Positions 51,422-59,563 of a stretch of DNA of 64,000 nt are shown here, in pieces. Every line of letters begins with the position of its first letter. The stretch's first letter is position 1. This stretch comes from Embleya sp045207655 (GTDB taxonomy: Bacteria > Actinomycetota > Actinomycetes > Streptomycetales > Streptomycetaceae). The position numbers and the translations under genes are program-made. Below the pieces are notes generated by a model. The model was not told where the DNA came from. It worked only from the letters and a program-made list of their open reading frames with translations, and searched no databases. The stretch spans positions 310,001 through 374,000 of the forward strand of contig NZ_CP108785.1 in assembly GCF_045207655.1 (NCBI RefSeq), read 5' to 3'.

Positions 51422-51940
51422 TCAGATCTCCGGCGGTGGCTCCTTCTCCAGGATTACCAGCCGGGCGACGACATCGTCGGCCAGCCGGACCAGCAGCCGG
51501 CCGAGGTCTGCCCGGTCCTGGTCGGACCAGTGACTGATGGCCTGCGCAAACCAGCCGATCATGGAGGCTGTGTAGCGGCCGGCGGCCTCTCCCCCCTTGG
51601 GGGTCGCCTCGATCAGTCGGGCGCGCTTGTCGTACGGGTCTTCGATGCGGTGCACCAGACCGCGCCGTTCCAGCGCCTGCACCTGCCGGGTGATGTGCGG
51701 TCCCGCCAACTGCAGTCGGTCTGCGATCTCGCCGACGCGCAATGGGCCGTCCGCAGCGTGCAGAGCGAGCAGCACCCCGATGGCGGGACGGTCTCTGCTG
51801 AGGCCGGCTTCCTCGGCAGCTCGCTCGGCCACCCGGCCCCGGCTCACCGCGTTGCTCAGCCGGGCCAGACGGGGCAGGGCCGCCAAGGTAGCCGCCGCAG
51901 ACGAGCCCGTATCGGGATCGGCCGGATTCTTCGCGTTCAT
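51422..51940 (-). CDS. MarR-family transcriptional regulator
   Basis: A 172-residue MarR protein. The winged helix is LRVGEIADRLQLAGPHITRQ, VQALERRGLVHRIEDPYDKR, followed by the dimerisation helices. ATG at 51940 is preceded by GGAGG. Two copies of a TACCT-N5-AGGTA operator lie between it and the divergent monooxygenase/MFS genes, so it probably represses both directions and responds to a compound exported by the MFS protein. Confidence 0.9.
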   Translation of the reverse strand: MNAKNPADPDTGSSAAATLAALPRLARLSNAVSRGRVAERAAEEAGLSRDRPAIGVLLALHAADGPLRVGEIADRLQLAGPHITRQVQALERRGLVHRIEDPYDKRARLIEATPKGGEAAGRYTASMIGWFAQAISHWSDQDRADLGRLLVRLADDVVARLVILEKEPPPEI

Positions 51941-51955
51941 CAAACCTCCACTTGC

Positions 51956-52042
51956 TTACCTCAGGTAGGTAAATATATCCTGAACGAGTGAGGCCCGCAT
52001 CAGGCGGCCCATCTTTCTTTTTTAGATACCTGAAGTAGGTAA
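51956..52042. promoter_or_regulatory. Twin MarR operators in the divergent region
   Basis: TTACCT-CAGGT-AGGTAA at 51956-51972 and ATACCT-GAAGT-AGGTAA at 52026-52042 share the same inverted-repeat arms and 5-bp centre. One lies before the MarR gene, the other before the monooxygenase, 70 bp apart centre to centre (about seven helical turns). Confidence 0.75.
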
Positions 52043-52063
52043 CTTTCTGTTTCGGAGGCAATC

Positions 52064-52932
52064 ATGAACCACACCACCCCCGCAAGGTGCTCATCTCCGG
52101 TGCCGGCATCGCCGGCCCGGCCCTCGCCTACCGGCTCAGCCGCTACGGCTTTGAGGTCACCGTCGTCGAGAAGTCCCCGGCCATCCGCGGCGGCGGCTAC
52201 GCGATCGACATCCGGGGAACGGCCCTCGATGTCGTTGACCGCGTGGGTACCTGCTCCCGCGTCTGCGGGAGCAGGATGTCGCCACCGAGAAAATGTCGTT
52301 CGTCGACGCCGACGGCGACCTCATCGCCTCGGTACGCCCCGAAGCCGTCACCGGGAGCGTGGCGGGCGCGGATCTGGAAGTTCCTGTGCTTCCAACCGGA
52401 CGAGCAGCCCATCGATAGGTACCCCACGCCGGCCGCGCGCCGCGATCTGATCGCCGCCCGATTCCCCGAACGCACCTGGCACATCCCGCGCCCGATCGAC
52501 GCCATGCGCTCCGCCGACGACCTCTTCTTCGACACCGTCAGCCAGATCCACATGCCCGCTTGGTCCAAAGGCCGCGTGGCCCTGGTCGGCGATGCCACCT
52601 GCGCTGCGTCATTCCTCACCGACCAGGGCTCCAGCCTCCCTCACCGGCCACGGCTCCAGCCTCTCCTTGGTCGGCGCATACATTCTGGCCGGCGAGCCGG
52701 CCGGCCATGCCAACCACAGCGTGGCCTTCGCCGCCTACGAGCGCACGGCCCGCCCCTCATCGAGCAGAACCAGGCCATCGCAACGGAGGGCGGCACCGGG
52801 CTCATTCCCGGCACGCAAGCCATGCTCGCCACCCGCAATCAGGCCCTGCGCGACCCTGCCGCCCTCACGGACGACAAATACCGCGCCATCCACTCCGCCC
52901 TGACCCTGCCGAACCACGCCCACTGGGCCTGA
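52064..52932 (+). pseudogene. FAD-dependent monooxygenase, multiply frameshifted
   Basis: ATG at 52064 follows GGAGG. After a shift at about 52084 the FAD-binding start is clear: VLISGAGIAGPALAYRLSRY and VVEKSPAIRGGGYAIDIRG. Further shifts near 52250 and 52370, and again near 52630, break KMSFVDADGDLIAS and the second FAD motif GRVALVGDATCAAS from SLSLVGAYILAGEPAGHANH. A middle segment of the substrate domain is also shortened. Intact relatives (TetX/RdmE-like class A flavoproteins) are about 390-400 residues. The gene lies between the MarR operators and the MFS gene. Confidence 0.75.
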
Positions 52933-52970
52933 CCGGCGGCCCATCACCCAGCCTTCCAAGGGAACCATTC

Positions 52971-54425
52971 ATGAACCAGACCGCCACCCCCGCGCGGGCC
53001 GGCACCCGCACCGGCCCGACGATCACCGCGCTGGCGATCATCTCCGCCGTCTCCGCGTTGCAGCAGTCCGTCGTCGTGCCCATCCTCCCGCGCCTGGAGA
53101 ACGCCTTCGACGCCTCCTTGGCATCGGTGTCCTGGGCGTTGACCGTCAGCCTCCTCGTCGGCGCGATCGCCACACCCATCGCCGGACGGCTCGGCGACAT
53201 GCTCGGCCACAAGCGCGTCCTCATCGGCGTGATGGCCCTGCTCGTCTCCGGGTCCATCGTGGGCGCCGTCGCCACCTCCCTCCCGATGTTCATCATCGCC
53301 CGGGTCCTGCAAGGCGCCTCCGCCGCGGTCATGCCGCTGGCCATCGGGCTGCTGCGCAGCAACCTTCCGCCACGGCGCATGGGCTTCGGCATCGGCATCG
53401 TCGCCGCCACCGTCGGCGCCGGAAACGGCCTCGGTCTGCTGCTGGCCGGCGTCATGTCCAACATGGTCCCCGGCTACAAGCCGCTGTTCTGGATCATCGT
53501 CGGCTTGGCCGCGCTGAGCCTGCTGCTCGCCATATTCGGCGTGCCCGCGTCTCCCGAACGCAGCTCCACCGGCAAGCTCGACGTCCCCGGTGCCATCCTG
53601 CTCAGCGGCGCACTCGTCGCGCTGCTCCTGGCCATCGGCCAGGGTGCCGGCTGGGGCTGGGGATCCGTGCCGACCATCAGCCTCTTCATCGCCGCGGTGA
53701 TGCTCGGCGGATGCTGGGTCATCGTCGAACGCCGGGTCAGCTCGCCGCTCGTCGACATAGCCATGCTGAGTGACCGGCGCACAGTCGGTGCCACCCTGGC
53801 CTCGTTCTTCCTCGGCTTCGGCCTGTTCGGCGCCTTCGTTCTCGTCCCCTCCTACGTGGAGCACCCTGCCGAACTCGGCTTCGGCTTCGGCGCCTCCGTC
53901 CTGGGCGCCTCCGTCTTCCTGCTGCCCACCACCGCGATCATGCTGGCGATCTCGCTGCTGTCCGGCCGCCTCACCAAGCGCTTCTCGGCGTCCTGGATCG
54001 TCGCGCTCGGCGCCGCGTTCACGGCCCTCGCGCTGGTGTCGCTGGCGTGCTGGCACAGCAACCAGGCAAGCGTCTACCTGGCCACGGCCATCCTCGGACT
54101 GGGCATCGGCCTCTCCTTTGCCGCCCTCGGCACCATGTCCGTCGAACACGTGCCGGCGGAGATGACCGCCACGGCCAACGGCATCAACAGCCTCGCCCGC
54201 ATGGTCGGCGGTTCCATCGCATCGCCCGTCGTCACCGCCATCCTGACGGCCTCCGCCACCACCGCAGCCAAGGGACCCGCTGTCGGCGGTTACGTGACCG
54301 GATTCGCCATCACCGCGACCGGAGCAGCCGCGGCGGCGCTCGTCGCCGCTGTGGCAGCCCGGATGAATCGCAAGGCCAATACACCGGCCGCCACGGCTTC
54401 CGTCGGGGAGTCTGCGCGGGTCTGA
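52971..54425 (+). CDS. MFS drug exporter, 14-TMS (DHA2-like)
   Basis: A 484-residue membrane protein with about 14 hydrophobic segments. The loop 2-3 signature is GRLGDMLGHKRVLI, and motif C-like glycines appear in VAATVGAGNGLGLLLAG. Such proton-driven exporters remove antibiotics or toxic aromatics. ATG at 52971 follows AAGGGAACC. It reads on from the broken monooxygenase under MarR control and is followed by a strong terminator. It appears intact. Confidence 0.9.
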   Translation: MNQTATPARAGTRTGPTITALAIISAVSALQQSVVVPILPRLENAFDASLASVSWALTVSLLVGAIATPIAGRLGDMLGHKRVLIGVMALLVSGSIVGAVATSLPMFIIARVLQGASAAVMPLAIGLLRSNLPPRRMGFGIGIVAATVGAGNGLGLLLAGVMSNMVPGYKPLFWIIVGLAALSLLLAIFGVPASPERSSTGKLDVPGAILLSGALVALLLAIGQGAGWGWGSVPTISLFIAAVMLGGCWVIVERRVSSPLVDIAMLSDRRTVGATLASFFLGFGLFGAFVLVPSYVEHPAELGFGFGASVLGASVFLLPTTAIMLAISLLSGRLTKRFSASWIVALGAAFTALALVSLACWHSNQASVYLATAILGLGIGLSFAALGTMSVEHVPAEMTATANGINSLARMVGGSIASPVVTAILTASATTAAKGPAVGGYVTGFAITATGAAAAALVAAVAARMNRKANTPAATASVGESARV

Positions 54426-54449
54426 ACCCTGCAACCCCGGTCTGGTTGC

Positions 54450-54488
54450 GGCGGGGTCCCGAAGGCTGCCGGCTTTCGGGACCCCGCC
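54450..54488 (+). terminator. Strong terminator after the MFS gene
   Basis: GGCGGGGTCCCGAA and its exact reverse complement form a 14-bp perfect stem with an 11-nt loop, 25 bp after the stop codon. Confidence 0.8.
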
Positions 54489-54585
54489 GTTCTGCGCTGA
54501 TGCCGGACTAATGCGAGTTCCGCCGCCCGGGCGTCGATGGTCTCCTCGGCACGTTTGCGGGCGAGCAGGGATGCTCCTATGCATG

Positions 54586-55671
54586 TCAAGCCGCAGGAGC
54601 GAGGTTGATTTGGGTGATTCGTTCCGCTGGTGTGCTGGTCAGTGCGCGGTAGACCTCGCGGGCGACGAATCGCTTGAGGCAGCGCATGATGTCCTTCTTC
54701 GACAGCCCTTCCTTGGTGCGGCGTTCGACGTAGGCGCGGGTGCGTTCGTCGTAGCGCATGCGGACCAGCACGATCGTGTGCAGGGCGTTGTTCGCGGCCC
54801 GGTCGCCGCCCCGGTTGAGGCGGTGGCGGTGGGTGCGGCCGGAGGAGGCCGGGATCGGGGCGACGCCGGCGAGGTGCGCGAACGCGCCCTCCGAGCGCAT
54901 GCGCTCGGGGTTGTCCCCGGCCGAGGCCAGTAGCTGGCCGGCGGTCTCCGGTCCGACACCGAACAGCTTCAGCAGGGCCGGGGCCGCCTGCTCGACCAGG
55001 GGGCCGATCTCGGCGTCGAGCTCGGCGATCTCCGTGTCCATCGCCTGGTGGCGGCGGGCGAGGCGCCGCAGCGAGGCCTTGGTCGCCGCGAGCGGGCGGG
55101 AGACGTCGTCGCCGGGCCGCAGCCGGGCCAGGGTGCGTATCAGGGCGGTCCGGTCCAGGCCCGCGACCTGCTCTCGCAGCATCGCCGGGGCGGTCACCAC
55201 GAGGTTGCGGATCTGGTTCATCGCCTGGGTGCGGGCCTTGATCGCGCTGCGGCGGGCGACCCGCAGCACGCGCACGGCCTCGACCACTCCGTCGCGGCTT
55301 TTGGGGATGCCGGTGGCCCGTCCGGAGAGCACTGCGGTCGCAGCGGCGTAGGCGTCGATCGGGTCGGACTTGCCCTTCGTCCGGCGGGTCTTGCGGTCCG
55401 GCCGGTCGACGTCGACGACCGTGACGCCGGCCGCTGTCAGGACCCGCGCGAGTTCGGCTCCGTAGGCGCCGGTGCCCTCCACCCCGACCGCGGTCGGAGT
55501 GCCGTGCGAGCGCATCCAGTCAAGCAGGTCCCGGTAGCCGCGGACGGTCGCGGGAAACTCCCGGTCGGCCAGATGCCGGCCGAGCGGGTCGATCACGGCC
55601 GCGTGGTGGGTCAGGCCGTGCGTGTCGACTCCGCCGGTGATCTCCGCTCCGTCGTGCGTCATGCTGGTCAT
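54586..55671 (-). CDS. IS110-family recombinase (transposase), intact
   Basis: A 361-residue IS110 recombinase. The RuvC-like DEDD domain has ITGGVDTHGLTHHAAVI (first Asp), AVGVEGTGAYGAELARVL (Glu) and KGKSDPIDAYAAATAVL (Asp pair). The C-terminal Transposase_20 domain has LLKLFGVGPETAGQLLASAG, AHLAGVAPIPASSGRTHRHR with the catalytic Ser, and ANNALHTIVLVRMR. ATG at 55671 begins the conserved part; the frame is open about 70 codons further upstream in sequence likely to be the element's noncoding end. IS110 elements are directed by a bridge RNA transcribed from such an end. Confidence 0.9.
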   Translation of the reverse strand: MTSMTHDGAEITGGVDTHGLTHHAAVIDPLGRHLADREFPATVRGYRDLLDWMRSHGTPTAVGVEGTGAYGAELARVLTAAGVTVVDVDRPDRKTRRTKGKSDPIDAYAAATAVLSGRATGIPKSRDGVVEAVRVLRVARRSAIKARTQAMNQIRNLVVTAPAMLREQVAGLDRTALIRTLARLRPGDDVSRPLAATKASLRRLARRHQAMDTEIAELDAEIGPLVEQAAPALLKLFGVGPETAGQLLASAGDNPERMRSEGAFAHLAGVAPIPASSGRTHRHRLNRGGDRAANNALHTIVLVRMRYDERTRAYVERRTKEGLSKKDIMRCLKRFVAREVYRALTSTPAERITQINLAPAA

Positions 55672-55887
55672 GTCCGTCCTTGCCGCTTGTCCGAGCCGAG
55701 GGCGGCACGCGCCGGTCGGGCGGGTGGACAAGACAGTGACGGGGCTTCTGGACCAAGCTCCTATGAGGTCACAAACGCCCGTCCGGCCGCGTGCGTGGTG
55801 GTCCCGCCGACGAGCCGACAAATCCCATACAGGACAGTCAACGACGTCAGTCAGGGGGCGAGTCAGGCTCATCAGCAGAACCACCAG
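55672..55887. ncRNA. Candidate bridge-RNA region of the IS110 element
   Basis: The 216 bp upstream of the recombinase start have no gene on their own, and in IS110-group elements this position encodes the structured guide RNA. I base this on position only; I did not derive a fold or guide loops. Confidence 0.3.
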
Positions 55888-56283
55888 TCACATGATCACT
55901 GTCAGGGGTTCGCACACGCGGCACGCGGTTCCCACGGCGGCGGCGGGCTGTTCGCCGCAGTGACCGCACACGAATCCGTCGCAGCCCGCGCACAGCCAAC
56001 GGGCGTCGTCGCCTTCGGACATGGCCGGGGAGCAGGTGTCGCGCAGCTGCTCGGCGAGTGGTTCGCACGCGGCACGACACCGCCGTTGCGCGGTGGCCTC
56101 GCCGACCTCACCCGATCGTGATCGACGCGGGCGCGGGAAGGGGCCATCGGGTTCCGGAGTCGGGGGCGCCCGGACGGACGAACTGCTCGTCGTCGGCCGT
56201 GACGGCCGACGGCGCCGGCTTTCGATCCAGGCGTCCCATGCGGTCTCAAGTTCGTCGACGATCGCGTCACGGAAGTTCGCCAT
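55888..56283 (-). CDS. Small zinc-motif hypothetical protein
   Basis: A 131-residue protein with high third-position GC. It starts MANFRDAIVDELETAWDAWI, has a Pro/Arg-rich middle, and ends with WLCAGCDGFVCGHCGEQPAA and ACRVCEP, giving three CxxC-type pairs that could bind zinc. Family not recognised. The start codon lies inside a 20-bp sequence that recurs at 59486. The stop is close to the IS110 element, but the end looks natural. Confidence 0.55.
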   Translation of the reverse strand: MANFRDAIVDELETAWDAWIESRRRRPSRPTTSSSSVRAPPTPEPDGPFPRPRRSRSGEVGEATAQRRCRAACEPLAEQLRDTCSPAMSEGDDARWLCAGCDGFVCGHCGEQPAAAVGTACRVCEPLTVIM

Positions 56284-56291
56284 TTGGCGGA
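56272..56291. repeat. 20-bp dispersed repeat, copy 1
   Basis: GAAGTTCGCCATTTGGCGGA, containing the palindrome GCCATTTGGC. It matches 59486-59505 at 19 of 20 positions and covers the start codon of the zinc-motif gene. Confidence 0.75.
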
Positions 56292-56524
56292 CGGGAGTCT
56301 TCGGATCTCAGACGTCCGACGGTGGGAATCGGGGCTCGGGATCTCTACCGTTCTCAGTAACAACCGTTCTACGCGGCCCTCGGGTCCAGGTCTTCGAAAC
56401 CGCCCGGTCCGAGCTTTTGCCTTCGCCACTCCGGCCCCGGCCCGCGGGCAGCATCCGCGGTGTCCGCCTTCCCGGCATTCCGGTTCCGCAGGCGATTCCT
56501 GCTGCCCTTGCGAGGTCTTCCGTC

Positions 56525-57007
56525 ATGACCACCGCCCTCGGTCTCGTCGGCTCCTCCCGCGCCGCCGGCGACGTGGGGACCCCGGCGAGCACACCACCAC
56601 GCCGATCCGGCCTGGACAACGTCTTCGGGTGGGGGCCGCGTCTGGCCGCCACCGGCGTCACGTTCGACGTGATCGGGGTCGACGAGCCCCTCGGTCTGGC
56701 GGCGTTGCGGCTGCTGTGCGAGCGTGACGTACCGCTGGGCGCCGTGATCCTCGATCACCGGTGGCGCCGCATCGGCTTCCTGGTGCCGCCCCGGCGCGAC
56801 GAACCCGCCCCCGAGGCCGAACTGCACGGTGGCCCGCGGCGGGTCGGGGTCGGTGCCTGGGTCGTGCTGCCCACGGGGGACCCGGACGCGATGGTGACCT
56901 GGCTGCAGCCGCCCGCAGGCACCGACTACCTGACCCCGACCGGGTTCCTCCGCGAGGCGCTCCGCGAGGCCGCGACCACCCTCGATGCACAGGAGCCTCG
57001 GACCTGA
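56525..57007 (+). CDS. Hypothetical protein (Prim-Pol N-region-like?)
   Basis: A 160-residue cytoplasmic protein with good codon bias: FDVIGVDEPLGLAALRLLCE, GAVILDHRWRRIGFLVPP, VGVGAWVVLPTGDPDAMVTW, LQPPAGTDYLTPTGFLREAL. The pattern of two beta strands around a value that is tested and displayed resembles the small streptomycete proteins related to the N-terminal part of bifunctional primase-polymerases, but I am not sure. ATG at 56525 is the first start before the conserved part; a weak ribosome site (GAGG) precedes it. Confidence 0.5.
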   Translation: MTTALGLVGSSRAAGDVGTPASTPPRRSGLDNVFGWGPRLAATGVTFDVIGVDEPLGLAALRLLCERDVPLGAVILDHRWRRIGFLVPPRRDEPAPEAELHGGPRRVGVGAWVVLPTGDPDAMVTWLQPPAGTDYLTPTGFLREALREAATTLDAQEPRT

Positions 57008-57366
57008 TGCACTGCTCCACGCCCGGGCGACCGGGGCGGCCCTGTGCCGAGTCCGGTGGTGGGTCTCGTGCGTCTCCCCGCTCGCGGGTTGCCTTCACGC
57101 TGAGATCTCCCGCGTTCCCTGATGGCGGGGAACGGACGCTGGTGTTCGACGGCCCGGAGTTCGTCATGCTCGGCATGGACGCCTCCGCGGCCGCCTTCCG
57201 GAGCCGACGGGCCGTCACGGGCCGATCGGCCGGTCCCGATGATGGCGAGATGCAGGTCTGCGCATCTGTCGGGATCTCTACGGTTTGTCACCGGCGACCG
57301 TGTGTGCACGTTCGTTGCCCCGCCCGTGCATCGGAAGGTGCGGGATCCATGGAAGAGGGATGTCTT
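57008..57366. other. 359-bp gap before the sugar kinase
   Basis: No complete gene. A short natural-looking segment, GERTLVFDGPEFVMLGMDAS then AAAFRS, occurs around 57125-57200 in the kinase frame and may be a remnant. The final part carries GAGGGA as ribosome site for the GTG at 57367. Confidence 0.4.
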
Positions 57367-58326
57367 GTGAGCGAGCCGATCGTTGCCGTCATCGGCGAGG
57401 CGTTGATGGATGTGGTCGACACCGGAGACGGGGCGAGATTCACCGCCCACGTCGGCGGCAGCCCACTGAACGTGGCCACCGGTCTGGCTCGGCTCGAGCG
57501 GCCGACCGCGTTTCTGGGCCGTTTCTCTCGGGACGGTTTCGGGCGCATCCTGCGTGGCTACGCCGAGGGCGCGGGCGTGAACCTCGACGCCGCACCCGAT
57601 GCCGACGAGCGGAGCACCATCGCGGTCGTCCACCTCGACGATCGAGGTGTCGCTCGCTACGACTTCACGGTCGAGGGCACGGCCGACTGGGGTTGGACGG
57701 CGGACGAGTTGGCGGCGTTGCCCGCCAGTGTTCGGTTGCTGCATTGGGGGTCGCTCGCGTCGTGGTTGCCGCCGGGTGACGCCGTGATCGGCGCATTCGT
57801 CGATTCGTTGCGGGCCCGTGGCGACGTCGTCATCAGTTACGACCCCAACGTGCGTCCGGGGTTGCTCGGTGAGGCTTCGGAGGCTCGGGGGCTGGTCGAG
57901 CCTCGCGTCGCCGCGGCACACGTCGTGAAGGCGAGCAGCGAGGATCTCGACTGGCTGTACCCGGGCGTGCCGCATCCGGATGTCGCGGCGCAGTGGCTGG
58001 CGCTCGGCGCGCGACTCGTGTTCGTCACGTGCGGTGGGTACGGCACGACGGCCTACCGGTCGGGCGGAGAGCCGATCACGCGGCCCGCGTTGCCGATCGA
58101 TCCGGTCGACACCATCGGTGCCGGCGACGCGTTCACCAGTGGCCTGCTGGACGCTCTGCTGCGTGCCGGGGTCCGGTCGCCGGGCGATCTCGATGGCATC
58201 GGGGCGCGGGCCGTCGTCGGACTGCTCGACGAGGCGGCGGTGGTGGCCGGGCTCACGTGTGCGCGTGCGGGGGCCAATCCGCCGACGCGGTCCGAGGTGA
58301 GGGACTTCCTCGCCGGCGGTCGGTGA
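57367..58326 (+). CDS. PfkB-family sugar kinase (fructokinase-like)
   Basis: A 319-residue ribokinase-fold kinase. It begins VAVIGEALMDVVDTGDG and HVGGSPLNVATGLARL (PfkB signature 1) and ends with PVDTIGAGDAFTSGLLDAL (signature 2, catalytic Asp and anion hole). The likely reaction is ATP-dependent phosphorylation of fructose or a related ketose. The mannitol dehydrogenase-family enzyme downstream could supply fructose, which makes fructokinase a reasonable guess. GTG at 57367 is supported by GAGGGA; ATG six codons upstream is an alternative. It ends 8 bp from the convergent PucR gene. Confidence 0.88.
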   Translation: MSEPIVAVIGEALMDVVDTGDGARFTAHVGGSPLNVATGLARLERPTAFLGRFSRDGFGRILRGYAEGAGVNLDAAPDADERSTIAVVHLDDRGVARYDFTVEGTADWGWTADELAALPASVRLLHWGSLASWLPPGDAVIGAFVDSLRARGDVVISYDPNVRPGLLGEASEARGLVEPRVAAAHVVKASSEDLDWLYPGVPHPDVAAQWLALGARLVFVTCGGYGTTAYRSGGEPITRPALPIDPVDTIGAGDAFTSGLLDALLRAGVRSPGDLDGIGARAVVGLLDEAAVVAGLTCARAGANPPTRSEVRDFLAGGR

Positions 58327-58334
58327 GGGTGAGT

Positions 58335-59462
58335 TCAGTCGGTGGGGGTGAAGCCGACGTACAGCCGCCAGAGAGTCAGGGCGGTTCGTGCGCGGTACCG
58401 GCCGTCCTGTGTGCGGACGTCGTAGCCGAGGGTCTTGCAGAGATGGCCGACGCGGTACGCGACGCTGCTGTGGTGCATGTGCAGGGCCTCGGCGATGTCG
58501 CGCAGGGAGTTGAGCGAGCCGAGGCACTCGAGCAGTCGAAGGTCCGTGCTGCCGCTCTTCCCGGTTGCGATGCGGGTGATGGCTTGGACGTCCGGTAGGG
58601 CTGCGACGTGGTCGCCCTCCAGGTCGGCAAGCACGGTGAGGCAACCGAGTTCGTCGGTGGTCGTGTACGCGGGCCACCGGCCGCCCAGCGCCGAGAAGCG
58701 CACGCCGCGACGGGCCATGGCCCACGACGACCGACAGTTCTCGATCTGTACGGGTGGGCCGATACACATGGTGACGTCGGGTATCACGAGTGGGTCGATG
58801 TCCTTGGCTGCGACGATGACCACGGCCAGTGTGCTGCTCAGGGCGGCGGCCACGGAGCGGGTGCCGGGTCCGGTTGCGATCTGTGTCCGTATCGCTGCGA
58901 GCGAGTCGTCGATTGCCGTGTCGGCGTGCACCGCGAGTACGCGTACGATCTCGCCGACGCGAAAGCCGAGCAGGCGGGCCGCGCGTGCGGTCTCGGTCTC
59001 CGAGGCGTCGTCGCCGATGAGTACGTGAAGGACCGCCGGATCGGTGAATCCGAGTTCCAGGTCGTGGCGGAAGGCGACGTTTCGCGCGGTCAGGGTGGCG
59101 AGGCATTGCGCCATCCGCTCGACGATGAGTTCGTCCCACTCGCGCTCGTCTTCCGGTGTCGACCGCTCGAGCCAGACCCTGCCCACGACTTTGGTGTCGA
59201 TGATGACGTCGTGGACGCGGGCATGGGGGCCGGGGCCGGTCGTTGCCAACACCCGGCCTGCCGGTGACACCACGACGACGTCCCCGGACTGGTCGAGTAC
59301 GGCGCCGGCAACGGTTTCCGCCAACACGGCCGTCGCGCGAGTGACGGCTTCGAGATCGGCGCGATGCAGTACGAGTTGGTCGAAGAATTCGACAACGCGC
59401 AGCCCGCGCTCAGCGCTGGAGTCCAAGCCGGCCAGTTTGCTCAAGAGACCGTGCACCTGCAA
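58335..59462 (-). CDS. PucR/CdaR-type transcriptional regulator
   Basis: A 375-residue regulator. The N-terminal two-thirds is a GAF-like/GGDEF-like sensory region (VVVVSPAGRVLATTGPGPHA, FRVGEIVRVLAVHAD), and the C-terminal HTH_30 domain is typical: LLECLGSLNSLRDIAEALHM then HHSSVAYRVGHLCKTLGYDV. It diverges from the esterase gene and converges with the sugar kinase. The palindrome GCCATTTGGC lies in the esterase-side promoter region, about 30 bp from its start, and is a candidate site. Confidence 0.85.
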   Translation of the reverse strand: MQVHGLLSKLAGLDSSAERGLRVVEFFDQLVLHRADLEAVTRATAVLAETVAGAVLDQSGDVVVVSPAGRVLATTGPGPHARVHDVIIDTKVVGRVWLERSTPEDEREWDELIVERMAQCLATLTARNVAFRHDLELGFTDPAVLHVLIGDDASETETARAARLLGFRVGEIVRVLAVHADTAIDDSLAAIRTQIATGPGTRSVAAALSSTLAVVIVAAKDIDPLVIPDVTMCIGPPVQIENCRSSWAMARRGVRFSALGGRWPAYTTTDELGCLTVLADLEGDHVAALPDVQAITRIATGKSGSTDLRLLECLGSLNSLRDIAEALHMHHSSVAYRVGHLCKTLGYDVRTQDGRYRARTALTLWRLYVGFTPTD

Positions 59463-59485
59463 AGGGTACTACTTTGCCGGTATCC

Positions 59486-59505
59486 GAAGTTAGCCATTTG
59501 GCGGA
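59486..59505. repeat. 20-bp dispersed repeat, copy 2 / operator candidate
   Basis: GAAGTTAGCCATTTGGCGGA, one mismatch from 56272-56291. It lies between the divergent PucR and esterase genes. Confidence 0.75.
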
Positions 59506-59563
59506 GATTCATAATGATCCCTCCGGCTTCCGGCGGAAGACGGACGAAGAGCCCGGTGGGAAC

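Noticed and set aside
54586..55884. Longer start of the IS110 recombinase at 55884
   Set aside because: The extra 70 residues have no family similarity and would run through the noncoding element end; the conserved domain begins at 55671.
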